Positions 24,132 through 32,775 of a stretch of DNA of 46,239 nucleotides are shown piece by piece. The DNA lies in the NCBI GenBank assembly GCA_051653625.1, contig JBOFWM010000123.1, positions 1 to 46,239 on the forward strand, read 5' to 3'. This DNA comes from SFDP01 sp051653625 (GTDB lineage Bacteria > Bacillota > Clostridia > Lachnospirales > Lachnospiraceae). The stretch's first letter is position 1; every line of letters begins with the position of its first letter. The position numbers were made by a program, and so were the translations under genes. Below the pieces are notes generated by a model. That model did no database searches, was not told the origin of the DNA, and saw only the letters and a program-made list of their open reading frames with translations.

Positions 24132-24164
24132 AAAAAAGAAGGCAAATGTTTAGCCTTCTTTTTT
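24132..24164 (+). terminator. Terminator of hpf
   Basis: AAAAAAGAAGGC (24132-24143) pairs exactly with GCCTTCTTTTTT (24153-24164). Confidence 0.85.
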
Positions 24165-24304
24165 ATATTGCAAAATAAATAGTGCTATGTTAAAATAGGA
24201 ATAACGGACAATGATAAAAAAATAACAATCGTTGTAAAATCCTAATTTTCAAAGGGATTAAAGGTAAATTTTCAATCTTTAAATTAGAAAGGAGTCATAA
24301 AATT

Positions 24305-25492
24305 ATGGCAAAAAAAGTAGTTTTGGCAGGCGCATGTCGTACAGCAATTGGAACAATGGGTGGAACTCTTGCTTCAACACCAGCAGCAGAATTAGGAGCA
24401 GTAGTAATTAAAGAGGCATTAAATAGAGCTGGGGTATCTCCAGACCAAGTTGACCATGTATATATGGGAAGTGTTATTCAAGCAGGTCTTGGACAAAATG
24501 TAGCACGTCAAGCTACATTAAAAGCAGGACTTCCAATCACTGTACCAGCTGTTACTGTTAACGTTGTTTGTGGTTCCGGATTAAATTGTGTTAATATGGC
24601 AGCACAAATGATTCAAGCAGGAGATGCTGATATTGTTGTTGCAGGTGGAATGGAAAATATGTCATTAGCACCATATTTATTACCACAAGCTCGTTTTGGG
24701 TATAGAATGGGAAATGGTAGCACAGTAGACTCTATGGTAAATGATGCATTATGGGATGCATTTAATAATTATCATATGATTCAAACAGCAGATAACATTG
24801 CAAAAGATGAAAGATGGAATTTAACACGTGAAGAATTAGATGTATTTGCAGCAAATTCACAACAAAAAGCAGAAGCAGCACAAAAAGCAGGAAAATTTGA
24901 AGATGAAATTGTACCAGTAATGGTAAAAAAGAAAAAAGATCTTGTAGAATTTAAAGTAGATGAAGGACCACGTCATGGAACAACAGCTGAATCATTATCT
25001 GGACTTCGTGCACTTAATAAAGACGGAGTAGTTACAGCAGGTAATGCATCAGGTATTAATGATGGTGCGGCAGCTATAGTAGTAATGAGTGAAGAAAAAG
25101 CAAAAGAATTAGGAGTGACTCCTATGGCAACTTTTGTTGCAGGTGGACTTGCAGGTTGTGATCCAACAATTATGGGAATTGGACCTGTTGCTTCAACAGA
25201 AAAATTATTAAAGAAAACTGGAATGAGCATTTCTGATTTTGATATAATTGAAGCAAATGAAGCATTTGCTGCGCAAGCAATTGCAGTTGGAAAAGATTTA
25301 GGAATTGATGTGGACAAACAATTGAATCCAAACGGTGGAGCAATTGCACTAGGACATCCAGTTGGAGCAAGTGGATGCCGTATCTTAGTTACATTACTTC
25401 ATGAGATGCAAAAAACAAATGCAAAAAATGGACTAGCTACACTTTGTATTGGTGGTGGAATGGGTTGTTCTACAATCGTTTCTAGAGATTAA
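24305..25492 (+). CDS. thl: Acetyl-CoA C-acetyltransferase (thiolase)
   Basis: Thiolase condenses two acetyl-CoA to acetoacetyl-CoA, the first step to butyrate. The 395-residue protein has the usual motifs: nucleophile Cys in V-V-C-G-S-G-L-N-C (about 86-94), E-A-N-E-A-F-A-A-Q, the catalytic His in N-P-N-G-G-A-I-A-L-G-H-P-V-G-A-S-G and the second Cys in L-C-I-G-G-G-M-G-C. AAGGAG precedes ATG 24305. It opens a six-gene operon (thl-crt-hbd-bcd-etfB-etfA). The 140-base region before it shows no clear Rex-type palindrome. Confidence 0.96.
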   Translation: MAKKVVLAGACRTAIGTMGGTLASTPAAELGAVVIKEALNRAGVSPDQVDHVYMGSVIQAGLGQNVARQATLKAGLPITVPAVTVNVVCGSGLNCVNMAAQMIQAGDADIVVAGGMENMSLAPYLLPQARFGYRMGNGSTVDSMVNDALWDAFNNYHMIQTADNIAKDERWNLTREELDVFAANSQQKAEAAQKAGKFEDEIVPVMVKKKKDLVEFKVDEGPRHGTTAESLSGLRALNKDGVVTAGNASGINDGAAAIVVMSEEKAKELGVTPMATFVAGGLAGCDPTIMGIGPVASTEKLLKKTGMSISDFDIIEANEAFAAQAIAVGKDLGIDVDKQLNPNGGAIALGHPVGASGCRILVTLLHEMQKTNAKNGLATLCIGGGMGCSTIVSRD

Positions 25493-25539
25493 TTATTTAA
25501 AGCGTAAAATTATCATAAAAAAATCTAAGGAGAATAAAG

Positions 25540-26325
25540 ATGGAATTTGTACTTTATGAACAAACAGGAGCAGTTGGAGTAATTACAATTAATAGAGAAA
25601 AAGCTCTTAACGCATTGAATTCGGTAGTGTTAGAAGAATTAGATCAAACGTTAGATGCTGTTAATTTAGAAGAAGTAAGATGTCTTATTTTAACTGGTGC
25701 TGGAAGCAAATCATTTGTTGCTGGAGCAGATATTGGAGAAATGAGTAACCTTACAAAAGCAGAAGGGGAAGCTTTTGGTAAAAAAGGAAATGATGTATTC
25801 CGTAAATTGGAAACATTTCCAATTCCAGTAATTGCGGCAATCAATGGATTTGCATTAGGTGGTGGATGTGAAATAGCAATGAGTTGTGATATTCGTATTT
25901 GTGCGGATAACGCGGTATTTGGACAACCAGAAGTTGGTCTTGGAATTACACCAGGATTTGGTGGAACACAAAGATTACCTCGTCTTGTAGGTGCTGGAAT
26001 GGCTAAACAACTTATTTATACAGGAAGAAATATCAAAGCAGATGAAGCATTAAGAATTGGACTTGTAAATGCAATTTATACACAAGAAGAATTAATGGGC
26101 GCTGCAACAAAGATGGCAAAGACAATTGCTGCAAATGCTCCTATTGCAGTTCGTAACTGTAAAGTTGCAATTAATGATGGTTTAGATGTGGATATGGATC
26201 AAGCAATTGTGATTGAAGAAAAAGTATTTGGAGATTGCTTTGAAACAAGTGACCAACAATATGGCATGTCATTTTTCTTAGATAAAAATAAAGAAAAAGT
26301 AAAAGAACCATTTAAAAATGCTTAA
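25540..26325 (+). CDS. crt: 3-Hydroxybutyryl-CoA dehydratase (crotonase)
   Basis: Crotonase removes water from 3-hydroxybutyryl-CoA to form crotonyl-CoA. The 261-residue protein has the oxyanion-hole segments V-A-G-A-D-I-G-E-M and A-L-G-G-G-C-E-I-A-M-S-C-D (first catalytic Glu) and the second Glu in F-G-Q-P-E-V-G-L-G-I-T-P-G-F-G-G-T-Q-R-L. TAAGGAG precedes ATG 25540. It is the second gene of the butyryl-CoA operon. Confidence 0.96.
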   Translation: MEFVLYEQTGAVGVITINREKALNALNSVVLEELDQTLDAVNLEEVRCLILTGAGSKSFVAGADIGEMSNLTKAEGEAFGKKGNDVFRKLETFPIPVIAAINGFALGGGCEIAMSCDIRICADNAVFGQPEVGLGITPGFGGTQRLPRLVGAGMAKQLIYTGRNIKADEALRIGLVNAIYTQEELMGAATKMAKTIAANAPIAVRNCKVAINDGLDVDMDQAIVIEEKVFGDCFETSDQQYGMSFFLDKNKEKVKEPFKNA

Positions 26326-26364
26326 TTATTAAAATTAAAATATAAATTTAATGGAGGAAGTACA

Positions 26365-27204
26365 ATGAAAGTAGGAATTATTGGTGCAGGTACAATGGGT
26401 GCTGGTATTGCACAAGCTTTTGCAGAAGCAGAAGGGTATGAAGTATATCTTTGTGATATTAATGAAGAATTTGCAGCAGGTGGAAAAGCTAGAATTGAAA
26501 AAGGTTTAAGCAAATTAGTTGCAAAAGGTAAAGTAACAGAGGAATATGCTACAGGATTACTAGCAAAAATCACAACAGGTACAAAAGAAATTTGTACAGA
26601 TGCAGATTTAGTTGTCGAAGCAGCATTAGAAGTTATGGAAGTAAAGCAAAAAACATTTAAAGAATTACAAGAAATTGTACCAGCAACTTGTATTTTTGCT
26701 ACAAACACATCTTCACTTTCTATTACAGAAATTGGTGCTGGACTTGATAGAGCAGTAATTGGAATGCATTTCTTCAATCCTGCAAATAGAATGAAATTAG
26801 TAGAAGTAATTGCTGGTCTTAATACACCAGTGGAAACAGTAGAAAAAATCAAAGCAATTTCTGTTGAAATTGGAAAAGATCCAGTTCAAGTAGAAGAAGC
26901 GCCAGGATTTGTTGTAAATAGAATTTTAATTCCAATGATCAATGAAGCAATTGGAATTTATGCTGAAGGAGTTGCTTCTGTAGAAGGAATTGATACAGCT
27001 ATGAAATTAGGAGCAAATCATCCAATGGGACCATTAGCTCTAGGAGATTTAGTTGGTCTTGATATTGTTCTTGCAATTATGAACGTATTATATGATGAAA
27101 CTGGTGATACAAAATACCGTCCTCATCCATTACTTAAAAAAATGGTTCGTGGAAAACAATTAGGTATGAAAACTGGTAAAGGGTTCTATGACTACAGCAA
27201 ATAG
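26365..27204 (+). CDS. hbd: 3-Hydroxybutyryl-CoA dehydrogenase
   Basis: Hbd reduces acetoacetyl-CoA to 3-hydroxybutyryl-CoA with NAD(P)H. The 279-residue protein has the Rossmann motif G-A-G-T-M-G-A-G-I-A-Q, the catalytic H-F-F-N-P-A segment, E-A-P-G-F-V-V-N-R-I and N-H-P-M-G-P-L-A-L. GGAGG precedes ATG 26365. It is the third gene of the operon; a gap of 90 bases to bcd shows no hairpin. Confidence 0.97.
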   Translation: MKVGIIGAGTMGAGIAQAFAEAEGYEVYLCDINEEFAAGGKARIEKGLSKLVAKGKVTEEYATGLLAKITTGTKEICTDADLVVEAALEVMEVKQKTFKELQEIVPATCIFATNTSSLSITEIGAGLDRAVIGMHFFNPANRMKLVEVIAGLNTPVETVEKIKAISVEIGKDPVQVEEAPGFVVNRILIPMINEAIGIYAEGVASVEGIDTAMKLGANHPMGPLALGDLVGLDIVLAIMNVLYDETGDTKYRPHPLLKKMVRGKQLGMKTGKGFYDYSK

Positions 27205-27294
27205 GCTGTAACTTAAAACATGTGTTTTATACCAAAGACAAAATAAGATCTGATGGTATCAACTAATATTAAACATTTATGGAGGAATTAAATC

Positions 27295-28449
27295 ATGGAT
27301 TTTCTTTTAAGCAAAGAACATGAAATGGCGAGAACTTTATTTAGAGAATTCGCTGAAAAAGAAGTAAAACCTCTTGCTCAAGAGGTGGATGAAACAGAAG
27401 AATTCCCAAGAGCTACTGCTGAAAAAATGGGTAAACTTGGATTTTTAGGAATTCCTGTACCAAAAGAATATGGTGGTCAAGGATGTGATCCATTAACATA
27501 CGCTATGTGTGTAGAAGAATTATCAAAAGTTTGTGGAACAACAGGTGTTATTGTATCAGCACATACTTCACTTTGTGTAGATCCAATTATGACATATGGT
27601 ACTGAAGAACAAAAACAAAAATTCTTAGTTCCACTTGCTAAAGGGGAAAAATTAGGAGCTTTTGGTTTAACAGAACCAGGTGCTGGTACTGATGCACAAG
27701 GACAACAAACAAAAGCTGTTCTTGATGGAGATGAATATGTATTAAATGGTTCTAAAATCTTTATCACAAATGGTAAAGAAGCAGATATTTATGTTGTATT
27801 TGCTATCACAGGTGTTGATGTAGACGCTAGAGGAAGAAGCAAAAAAAGAATTACAGCATTTATCGTTGAAAAAGGAACACCAGGATTTACTTTTGGAACA
27901 AAAGAAAAGAAAATGGGTATCCGTGGATCAGCAACTTATGAATTAATCTTTACAGATTGTAGAATTCCAAAAGAAAATCTTCTTGGAAAAGAAGGAAAAG
28001 GATTTGGAATTGCTATGCATACACTTGATGGTGGACGTATTGGTATTGCTGCACAAGCATTAGGATTAGCAGAAGGTGCTTTAGAAACAACAATCAATTA
28101 TGTAAAAGAAAGAAAACAATTTGGACGTGCTATTGCTGCATTCCAAAATACACAATTCCAATTAGCTGATATGGCAACAAAATGTGAAGCTGCTCAATTA
28201 TTAGTTTATAAAGCTGCAATGGCAAAAGCTACACAAAAAAATTATTCATTAGAAGCTGCAATGGCTAAATTATATGCGGCTGATATTGCTATGGAAGTTA
28301 CAACAAAAGCGGTACAATTACATGGTGGATACGGATACACAAGAGAATATGATGTGGAACGTATGATGCGTGATGCTAAGATTACAGAAATTTACGAAGG
28401 AACTAGCGAAGTTCAAAAAATGGTAATTTCAGCAAATATTTTAAAATAA
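27295..28449 (+). CDS. bcd: Butyryl-CoA dehydrogenase
   Basis: Bcd reduces crotonyl-CoA to butyryl-CoA; with EtfAB it couples this to ferredoxin reduction by NADH (flavin-based bifurcation). The 384-residue acyl-CoA dehydrogenase has F-G-L-T-E-P-G-A-G-T-D, F-I-T-N-G, Q-L-H-G-G-Y-G-Y-T and the catalytic Glu in I-Y-E-G-T-S-E-V-Q. GGAGG precedes ATG 27295. The adjacent etfB-etfA pair supports the bifurcating type rather than a fatty-acid degrading enzyme. Confidence 0.96.
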   Translation: MDFLLSKEHEMARTLFREFAEKEVKPLAQEVDETEEFPRATAEKMGKLGFLGIPVPKEYGGQGCDPLTYAMCVEELSKVCGTTGVIVSAHTSLCVDPIMTYGTEEQKQKFLVPLAKGEKLGAFGLTEPGAGTDAQGQQTKAVLDGDEYVLNGSKIFITNGKEADIYVVFAITGVDVDARGRSKKRITAFIVEKGTPGFTFGTKEKKMGIRGSATYELIFTDCRIPKENLLGKEGKGFGIAMHTLDGGRIGIAAQALGLAEGALETTINYVKERKQFGRAIAAFQNTQFQLADMATKCEAAQLLVYKAAMAKATQKNYSLEAAMAKLYAADIAMEVTTKAVQLHGGYGYTREYDVERMMRDAKITEIYEGTSEVQKMVISANILK

Positions 28450-28478
28450 TTTAAAAACAGTATAAGGAGAAATGTACA

Positions 28479-29261
28479 ATGAAAATTGTTGTTTGTATTA
28501 AACAAGTACCTGATACAAAAGGTGGCGTTAAATTTAATCCAGATGGTACTCTTGATAGAAGTGCAATGCTTACAATTATGAATCCAGATGATAAAGCTGG
28601 TTTAGAAGCAGCACTTAGATTAAAAGACCAATATGATGCAGAAGTTACCGTAATTACTATGGGACTTCCAAAAGCGGAAGAAGTTCTTCGTGAAGCAATG
28701 GCTATGGGTGCTGATAAAGGTGTTCTTGTAACAGATAGAGTATTAGGAGGAGCGGATACATGGGCAACTTCTCAAACTTTAGCTGGTGCAATTCGTAACT
28801 TAGAATATGATTTAATTATTGCTGGTCGTCAAGCGATTGATGGTGATACAGCTCAAGTTGGACCACAAATATCAGAACATCTTGATATTCCTGTAATTTC
28901 ATATGCTCAAGATATTAAAGTTGATGGAGATAGCGTAATCGTTGAACGTCAATATGATGATAGACATCATGTTGTTAAAGCAAAAATGCCATGTTTAATT
29001 ACAGCATTAGGTGAATTAAATGAACCACGTTTTATGACTCCAGGTGGAATTTTTGATGCTTATAAAAAAGAGCTTCTTGTATGGGGAAGAGATAAATTAG
29101 TGGATGTTAAAGATTCTGATTTAGGATTAAAAGGATCGCCTACACAAATAGCAAAAGCTTCTGATAAAGTTCGTAAAGGTAAAGGTGAAAAAATTACTTT
29201 AGATCCTTCGGAATCTGTTGCTTATATTATGGAAAAATTAACAGAAAACAACGTTCTTTAA
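28479..29261 (+). CDS. etfB: Electron transfer flavoprotein beta subunit
   Basis: EtfB takes electrons from NADH in the Bcd-EtfAB complex. The 260-residue protein starts M-K-I-V-V-C-I-K-Q-V-P-D-T and has the family motifs G-R-Q-A-I-D-G-D-T-A-Q-V-G-P-Q and the V-E-R-Q-Y-D-D-type segment. AAGGAG precedes ATG 28479. It follows bcd by 29 bases and precedes etfA by 31. Confidence 0.96.
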   Translation: MKIVVCIKQVPDTKGGVKFNPDGTLDRSAMLTIMNPDDKAGLEAALRLKDQYDAEVTVITMGLPKAEEVLREAMAMGADKGVLVTDRVLGGADTWATSQTLAGAIRNLEYDLIIAGRQAIDGDTAQVGPQISEHLDIPVISYAQDIKVDGDSVIVERQYDDRHHVVKAKMPCLITALGELNEPRFMTPGGIFDAYKKELLVWGRDKLVDVKDSDLGLKGSPTQIAKASDKVRKGKGEKITLDPSESVAYIMEKLTENNVL

Positions 29262-29292
29262 TAAGAATATAGAAAAGAAATGGAGACTAAAA

Positions 29293-30336
29293 ATGAGTTT
29301 AGATCAATATAAAGGCGTATTTGTCTTCGCACAACAGGTTGATAATGTAATCGATAACATTGCTTTCGAGTTAATTGGAAAAGGAAAAGACCTTGCGAAA
29401 GACTTAGGAACAGAAGTAACAGCAGTTCTAGTTGGATCTGATGTAAAAGGATTAGTAGATGAATTAGCAGCATACGGTGCAGATAAAGTAATCGTTGTTG
29501 ATGATAAAGAATTAAAAGAATACAGAACAGAACCATATACACATGCATTAGCAGAAGTAATTAACAAATATAAACCAGATGTATTTTTAGTTGGAGCAAC
29601 AGCAATTGGTCGTGATTTAGGACCAAGAGTTTCAGCAAGAGTTCATACAGGTCTTACTGCTGACTGTACTATTCTTGAAGTTGGTAATTTCCCAATTAAC
29701 CCAATTCCAGGAAAAGAACAAAAAACGAATCAATTACTTATGACACGTCCTGCATTTGGTGGAAATACAATTGCGACAATTGCTTGTCCAGACCATAGAC
29801 CACAAATGGCAACAGTACGTCCAGGTGTAATGAAAAAAATTGAAAAAATTGAAGGCGCTAAAGCAAATGTAGAAGAATTAACACTTACATTTACTCCAGA
29901 CCATAAATATGTAGAAATTTTAGATATCGTAAAATCAGTTACAGAAACTGTAGATATTATGGAAGCTCAGATTTTAGTATCGGGTGGACGTGGAGTTGGT
30001 ACTCAAGAAAACTTCAAATTATTAGAAGACCTTGCAGATGCTATGGGCGGAACAGTAAGCTGTTCACGTGCAGTTGTAGATGCTGGATGGAAATCAAAAG
30101 ATCTTCAAGTTGGACAAACAGGAAAAACTGTACGTCCTAATGTATACGTAGCTTGTGGTATTTCAGGAGCGATTCAACATCTTGCAGGTATGGAAGAATC
30201 TGATATTATTATTGCGATTAATAAAGATGAAACAGCACCAATTTTTGATGTTGCGACATACGGAATTGTTGGAGACTTTAAAACAATTTTACCAGCGCTT
30301 ACAGAGCAAATTAAAGCTGCAAAAGCCGCTAAATAA
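29293..30336 (+). CDS. etfA: Electron transfer flavoprotein alpha subunit
   Basis: EtfA carries the second FAD of the bifurcating Bcd-EtfAB complex. The 347-residue protein has an N-terminal Etf domain and a C-terminal FAD domain with S-G-G-R-G-V-G, S-R-A-V-V-D-A-G-W, V-G-Q-T-G-K-T-V-R-P and G-I-S-G-A-I-Q-H-L-A-G-M. Length is usual for the clostridial form. It is the last gene of the operon and is followed by a hairpin terminator. Confidence 0.96.
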   Translation: MSLDQYKGVFVFAQQVDNVIDNIAFELIGKGKDLAKDLGTEVTAVLVGSDVKGLVDELAAYGADKVIVVDDKELKEYRTEPYTHALAEVINKYKPDVFLVGATAIGRDLGPRVSARVHTGLTADCTILEVGNFPINPIPGKEQKTNQLLMTRPAFGGNTIATIACPDHRPQMATVRPGVMKKIEKIEGAKANVEELTLTFTPDHKYVEILDIVKSVTETVDIMEAQILVSGGRGVGTQENFKLLEDLADAMGGTVSCSRAVVDAGWKSKDLQVGQTGKTVRPNVYVACGISGAIQHLAGMEESDIIIAINKDETAPIFDVATYGIVGDFKTILPALTEQIKAAKAAK

Positions 30337-30353
30337 TAGTATAAAATAAAAGG

Positions 30354-30398
30354 CTAGATGTGTAAGAGTAGTTAAAAGCTTGCATATCTAGTTTTTTT
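30354..30398 (+). terminator. Terminator of the butyryl-CoA operon
   Basis: CTAGATGTGTAAG (30354-30366) pairs with CTTGCATATCTAG (30379-30391), with wobble, followed by seven Ts. Confidence 0.75.
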
Positions 30399-30434
30399 GA
30401 TAAATATTATAGTAAATAATAATTCCCGAAAGGA

Positions 30435-30800
30435 GAAGAGCAGGAAGGTGTATTTTGTAAAGAATTAGTAGAGCAAGAGTTAAATGAAACGGATGTATTT
30501 ATTCCAATATCAGAAGAAATACAAAATTTTTACAAAATGTATCGTCCATCTTTGTTAGTACGTATTGTTTGGAAGAAAAATTACAAACTCCTTTAAAATT
30601 TCGAGTAATAATGAGAGTGAGAGCCATAAATTAAATTTGGCAATTACATAAGCTACTAATTTGCTCTTGTAAACACGGGATATTTTGATATAGTTACTTA
30701 TGGGAAATATAATGATGGAGAAATGGTGGATTATATTACTACAGATGATGATTTACAACTTGGATTTGATGGAATACCTAGAATTTCATCAAATGAATAA
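30435..30800 (+). pseudogene. Decayed gene of unknown family
   Basis: Two protein-like pieces lie in different frames and neither is a complete gene. The first (from about 30446) reads E-G-V-F-C-K-E-L-V-E-Q-E-L-N-E-T-D-V-F-I-P and ends at a stop near 30595. The second reads F-D-I-V-T-Y-G-K-Y-N-D-G-E-M-V-D-Y-I-T and ends at TAA near 30800. Between them are several stops. I do not recognise the family. GAAAGGAG near 30430 could be the old ribosome site. Confidence 0.45.
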
Positions 30801-30830
30801 ATAATAATACTATACTGTTAGGAGGAAAAA

Positions 30831-32270
30831 ATGCAAAAAATACTATTGAAAAATCAAATTATTTTAACTGCATCTATTACTGCATTGCTTTTTGTTGCAG
30901 TAAGTAAATATGGAATATCAACAGGATTTTATTCCCTTGTTCTTGGTACAATATTAATGATGATTGCCTTTATTTATACATATAGGTCAAAGAAAATGGG
31001 GGCAGAAAAAAAAGCAATAATTACGTTATTCTTTGCTTTTATTATTTCAGTTTTTTACAATCTGATAGTTGGAGGAAGTGCAACAGCGGCTGTTGCATCA
31101 TATTTGCTTTTAGCAATGTCCACCTCTTATTTCAGTGGAAAGCTGATAAAAATATTTCTTTTTCCAACAACTGTTGTATTTTTGATTCTAGCTATAATAA
31201 TGCCAGAAACCTTAGAAGGACCAGAGGCAGCTACAGTAGAAGGTGCAATAACGAAGGTGATTTTATATGCTTTAACTGGATATGTAATATATGTTGCAAC
31301 ACAACGTGGTCAAAATATGTATGAGGATTCTATAAAACTAGTGAATACAGTAAATGAAAATAAAACTCAAGCAGGTAGGATTGCTAAGAAATTGACAAAT
31401 TCTGTAGAAAAACTTGCATTAGATATTAAAGAAGTTTTAGATCAAGGACAAAGCGTAATGGAATCAACAAATCAAATGAGAACGTCAACAAATAGTATTT
31501 CAAATGCAATTGTTCATGTTAGTGAAAAAATAAGTGAAACAGAAAATAGTACAGAACAAATATATAATTTAGCACAAGAGTTAGAAAAAAGTTTTGAAGA
31601 AGTAGAAGTAGCTGTTAGAACTGGAAATGGGGAAGCGAAAATTGTAAAAGAATCTTTGGAGGAAATTACAACATCCGTTGATTTAGCGAGAGAATCTACG
31701 AATGAGCTAGTGGAAGAAATGGAACGAATTTCTATTATTTTAGATAAAATTAATGCCATTGCTGGACAAACGAATCTGTTATCTTTAAATGCTTCAATTG
31801 AAGCAGCAAGAGCAGGTGAATTAGGTAAAGGATTTGCTGTAGTTGCAGGAGAAATAAGAGAATTATCATCTGCAAGTGCAAATGCATCTCAAGATATTAA
31901 TTCTATTATAGAATCGATTAGAAATATTGTTAAAATTGTGGATCATAGAATATCACGAGGTGTAGATGTTGCTAAGGAGGGATCGAATAATATAAACCAC
32001 TTATTAGATTCGTTTCAAACAATCGAAGGAAATACAGTGGCTGCACAAAATCATTTAAAACAAGAATATGGACTAATCAATAGTGTGAAAGGGGATGTTG
32101 CAGTTGTGAATGACGAAGTGGAAACATTAGTTGCTATTTCGCAGGAAAATACAGAAATGGTTCTTCATATAACAGAGAGAATTGAAAATCAAACACAAGC
32201 AATTAATCTATGTTCGAATGAAGTAAAGAATGTAGATGGCGCATCAAAGGAATTGACTATAAAATTTTGA
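30831..32270 (+). CDS. Methyl-accepting chemotaxis-like protein with polytopic membrane sensor
   Basis: The 479-residue protein has about six hydrophobic segments in the first 165 residues and then a long coiled-coil cytoplasmic part. The MCP signalling tip is clear (I-N-A-I-A-G-Q-T-N-L-L-S-L-N-A-S-I-E-A-A-R-A-G-E, about 310-333). There is no large extracellular ligand domain or HAMP domain that I can see, so it would sense something in or near the membrane. GGAGGA precedes ATG 30831. It is monocistronic and ends at a strong terminator. Partner Che proteins are not in the window. Confidence 0.88.
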   Translation: MQKILLKNQIILTASITALLFVAVSKYGISTGFYSLVLGTILMMIAFIYTYRSKKMGAEKKAIITLFFAFIISVFYNLIVGGSATAAVASYLLLAMSTSYFSGKLIKIFLFPTTVVFLILAIIMPETLEGPEAATVEGAITKVILYALTGYVIYVATQRGQNMYEDSIKLVNTVNENKTQAGRIAKKLTNSVEKLALDIKEVLDQGQSVMESTNQMRTSTNSISNAIVHVSEKISETENSTEQIYNLAQELEKSFEEVEVAVRTGNGEAKIVKESLEEITTSVDLARESTNELVEEMERISIILDKINAIAGQTNLLSLNASIEAARAGELGKGFAVVAGEIRELSSASANASQDINSIIESIRNIVKIVDHRISRGVDVAKEGSNNINHLLDSFQTIEGNTVAAQNHLKQEYGLINSVKGDVAVVNDEVETLVAISQENTEMVLHITERIENQTQAINLCSNEVKNVDGASKELTIKF

Positions 32271-32275
32271 TAAAG

Positions 32276-32311
32276 AAAAACGACTTAGAAATAAAAATCT
32301 AAGTCGTTTTT
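32276..32311. terminator. Bidirectional terminator between the MCP gene and rpiB
   Basis: AAAAACGACTTAGA (32276-32289) pairs exactly with TCTAAGTCGTTTTT (32298-32311). It lies between the convergent genes. Confidence 0.9.
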
Positions 32312-32315
32312 ATAA

Positions 32316-32753
32316 TTACTTATTTTCATATGCTCTAAATGCATCGATTTTAGGTTGAGAAGAGCATCCTTCTTCGAATTCATTTGTTAAAAAAGCATCA
32401 ATTAATTCTTCTCTTAATTTATTACCGATTGTAAATGCACCTAAGCAAGCAATGTTAGCATCATTGCTTAATCTTGCTCTCTTAGCAGAATATACATCAG
32501 ATAATAATGCGGCATATGCACCTTTAACTTTATTTGCTGCTAACGAAACACCAATTCCAGTACCACAAATTAATATTCCTCTATCATATTCTTTAGATGC
32601 AACAGCTTCGGCTAATTTAATGGAAGTAGTAGCATAAATTGGATCCTCACTTCCAAAATCTGTGATTTCACCATATTTTTGTTGTGTCATAAATTCAATT
32701 AAATCTTCTTTTGCTTGTTGCGCATTTGGATCACATCCTATTGCAATTTTCAT
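32316..32753 (-). CDS. rpiB: RpiB/LacAB-family sugar-phosphate isomerase
   Basis: The 145-residue protein starts at ATG 32753, seven bases after AGGAGG; upstream in-frame starts lie in the gap after tpiA and lack a site. It has the family's C63-G-T-G-I-G-V-S (catalytic Cys) and the N-D-A-N-I-A-C-L-G segment. The N-terminal motif is G-C-D-P-N-A rather than the S-D-H-A-G of ribose-5-phosphate isomerase, so the usual phosphate/ring-opening His is absent. RpiB relatives next to TIM paralogues can act on erythrulose phosphates, which fits the acid-sugar genes across the divergent promoter. It is co-transcribed with tpiA. Confidence 0.85.
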   Translation of the reverse strand: MKIAIGCDPNAQQAKEDLIEFMTQQKYGEITDFGSEDPIYATTSIKLAEAVASKEYDRGILICGTGIGVSLAANKVKGAYAALLSDVYSAKRARLSNDANIACLGAFTIGNKLREELIDAFLTNEFEEGCSSQPKIDAFRAYENK

Positions 32754-32775
32754 CCCTATGTCCTCCTGAATTTTA

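Noticed and set aside
24165..24304. Rex or other redox operator before thl
   Set aside because: I looked for a TTGTTAA-N4-TTAACAA-like palindrome and saw only short weak inverted repeats.
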